Notes under the pieces: generated by a model
The model's database searches: none
Seen by the model: only the letters and a program-made list of their open reading frames with translations
Told to the model about the DNA's origin: nothing
NCBI GenBank assembly: GCA_035638075.1
Contig: DASRAU010000043.1
Coordinates: 83,345-147,344 of the forward strand
DNA length: 64,000 bases
DNA from: DASRAU01 sp035638075
GTDB lineage: Bacteria > Acidobacteriota > Polarisedimenticolia > Gp22-AA2
Reading direction: 5' to 3'
Program-made: the position numbers and the translations under genes
Shown: one piece after another, positions 63,204 to 64,000 of the stretch
How the letters are laid out: the number at the start of each line of letters is the position of its first letter
Position numbering within the stretch: position 1 is the stretch's first letter

Positions 63204-64000
63204 TTGAATCCGCCGTCGATCTCCGCCGTCGTCCCGATCCACAACGAAGAGGGGAACATCCCCGAGCTGCACCGCCGGCTCGACGCGGCGATGCGCGCCC
63301 TCGGACGGACGTACGAGATCGTCTACATCGACGACGGCAGCGCCGACGGGAGCCTGCAGCTCCTGCTGGATCTCCGGGCGGCGCAGCCGGACCAGGTCGT
63401 GGTCCTCGAGCTGTACCGCAACTACGGGCAGTTCCGGGCGCTGGTGGCCGGCTTCGAGCGGGTGCGGGGAGAGATCGTCGTGACGCTCGACGCCGACCTG
63501 CAGAACCCGCCGGAGGAAATCCCCAGGCTGGTGCGCCGGCTCGAGGACGGCGGCTACGACGTCGTCAACGGCTGGCGGCGCAACCGCCAGGACTCCGCTT
63601 TCCGGCGGATCGCGTCGCGCGCCGCCAACCGGATCGCCGCGGCGCTGACGGGGGTGCGGATGCGCGATTACGGCTGCATGCTGCGCGCCTACCGGCGCGA
63701 CGTCATCCGGCAGATCGTCGCGTGCCACGAGCAGTCGCCCTACATCCCGACGCTGGCCAATGCGCTCGCCCGCCGCGCCACCGAGATCGAGGTCGCGCAC
63801 GCTCCGCGGCACAGCGGGCGGTCGAACTACTCGCTGTGGAAGCTCATCCACCTCCAGTACGACATGGTGACGTCGTTCTCGGTGCTGCCGCTGCGGTGGC
63901 TGAGCGTGCTCGGAGCGGCGATCGCCGTGTTGAGCCTGCTCGCCGGCGCCGGGATGGTGGTGGCGTCGCTCTACGGCGTCGGCGCCGGGCTGGGCCTCGT
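63204..64000 (+). CDS. GT2 glycosyltransferase, ArnC/DPM1-like (3' end outside window)
   Basis: The open frame runs from TTG 63204 to the window's edge, so at least 265 residues are present. TTG is favoured by a GGGGGG stretch 6 bases upstream; GTG 63186 is possible. Motifs: SAVVPIHNEEGNIPEL, IVYIDDGSADGS (DXD-type), VTLDADLQNPPEEIPRL, RDYGCMLRAYRRDV, HSGRSNYSLWKL, and a hydrophobic segment beginning at about residue 230. This fits polyprenyl-phosphate glycosyltransferases with C-terminal membrane helices. It supplies the probable donor for the ArnT-like enzyme. Confidence 0.92.
   Translation, partial: MNPPSISAVVPIHNEEGNIPELHRRLDAAMRALGRTYEIVYIDDGSADGSLQLLLDLRAAQPDQVVVLELYRNYGQFRALVAGFERVRGEIVVTLDADLQNPPEEIPRLVRRLEDGGYDVVNGWRRNRQDSAFRRIASRAANRIAAALTGVRMRDYGCMLRAYRRDVIRQIVACHEQSPYIPTLANALARRATEIEVAHAPRHSGRSNYSLWKLIHLQYDMVTSFSVLPLRWLSVLGAAIAVLSLLAGAGMVVASLYGVGAGLGL

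Overview
The window is a high-GC bacterial chromosome segment with dense, mostly operonic protein-coding DNA. No intergenic gap exceeds 300 bases. I see no phage, insertion sequence, CRISPR array or replication origin. Two Oar-like TonB-dependent receptors with carboxypeptidase-regulatory N-termini, a secreted tricorn-type protease, alkaline-phosphatase-fold/TPR fusions, many TPR proteins, a class I lysyl-tRNA synthetase and a selenocysteine pathway fit an Acidobacteriota-like or related lineage. That placement is an inference from gene content, not a demonstrated one.

Layout. 1-7.9 kb: the 3' part of a membrane TPR protein, purH with a secreted phospholipase-C-like gene, a cold-shock-like gene followed by an aldolase/dehydrogenase fusion, and a pair of small genes (MXAN_5187-like plus TPR). 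8-14.3 kb: selA, ychF, an SPFH/Arc-like pair, a five-tRNA cluster (Pro, Arg, Arg, His, Lys), a large ECF sigma factor of the ECF42 type, and a small glutaredoxin-like selenoprotein with an in-frame UGA that ordinary ORF calling misses. 14.3-17.2 kb: a GAF histidine kinase overlapping a receiver-PP2C phosphatase. 17.2-24.3 kb: a four-gene minus-strand operon (substrate-binding protein, TPR component, fibronectin-III protein, TonB receptor). 24.4-31.9 kb: tRNA-Arg, a YtcJ-type amidohydrolase, a TPR protein, tricorn protease, a secreted hypothetical protein and tRNA-Leu. 32-45.7 kb: housekeeping block tig-clpP-clpX-lon, engB-rho, rpmE-prfA-prmC-moeA, ending in a sulfatase-fold/TPR gene. 45.4-53.7 kb: a convergent SPFH/phosphodiesterase/TPR fusion, a second TonB receptor and another TPR protein. 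54-59.8 kb: a tightly overlapping six-gene operon (ketoacyl synthase, FAD reductase, ICMT-like methyltransferase, YceI, class I LysRS, TlpA-like thioredoxin). 59.8-64 kb: an FGGY kinase, an ArnT-like glycosyltransferase and a GT2 glycosyltransferase cut by the right edge.

Working together: selA and the UGA-containing glutaredoxin-like gene lie 4.6 kb apart and belong to one pathway (selenocysteine synthesis and use). The tig-clp-lon block is the cytosolic protein-quality set. The 54-59.8 kb operon looks like a small lipid or isoprenoid pathway with a translation gene embedded in it. Several genes (secreted PLC-like, cold-shock-like, moeA, the SPFH fusion, a secreted hypothetical) have a -10-like hexamer only 6-9 bases before the start codon and no Shine-Dalgarno sequence, suggesting leaderless mRNAs.
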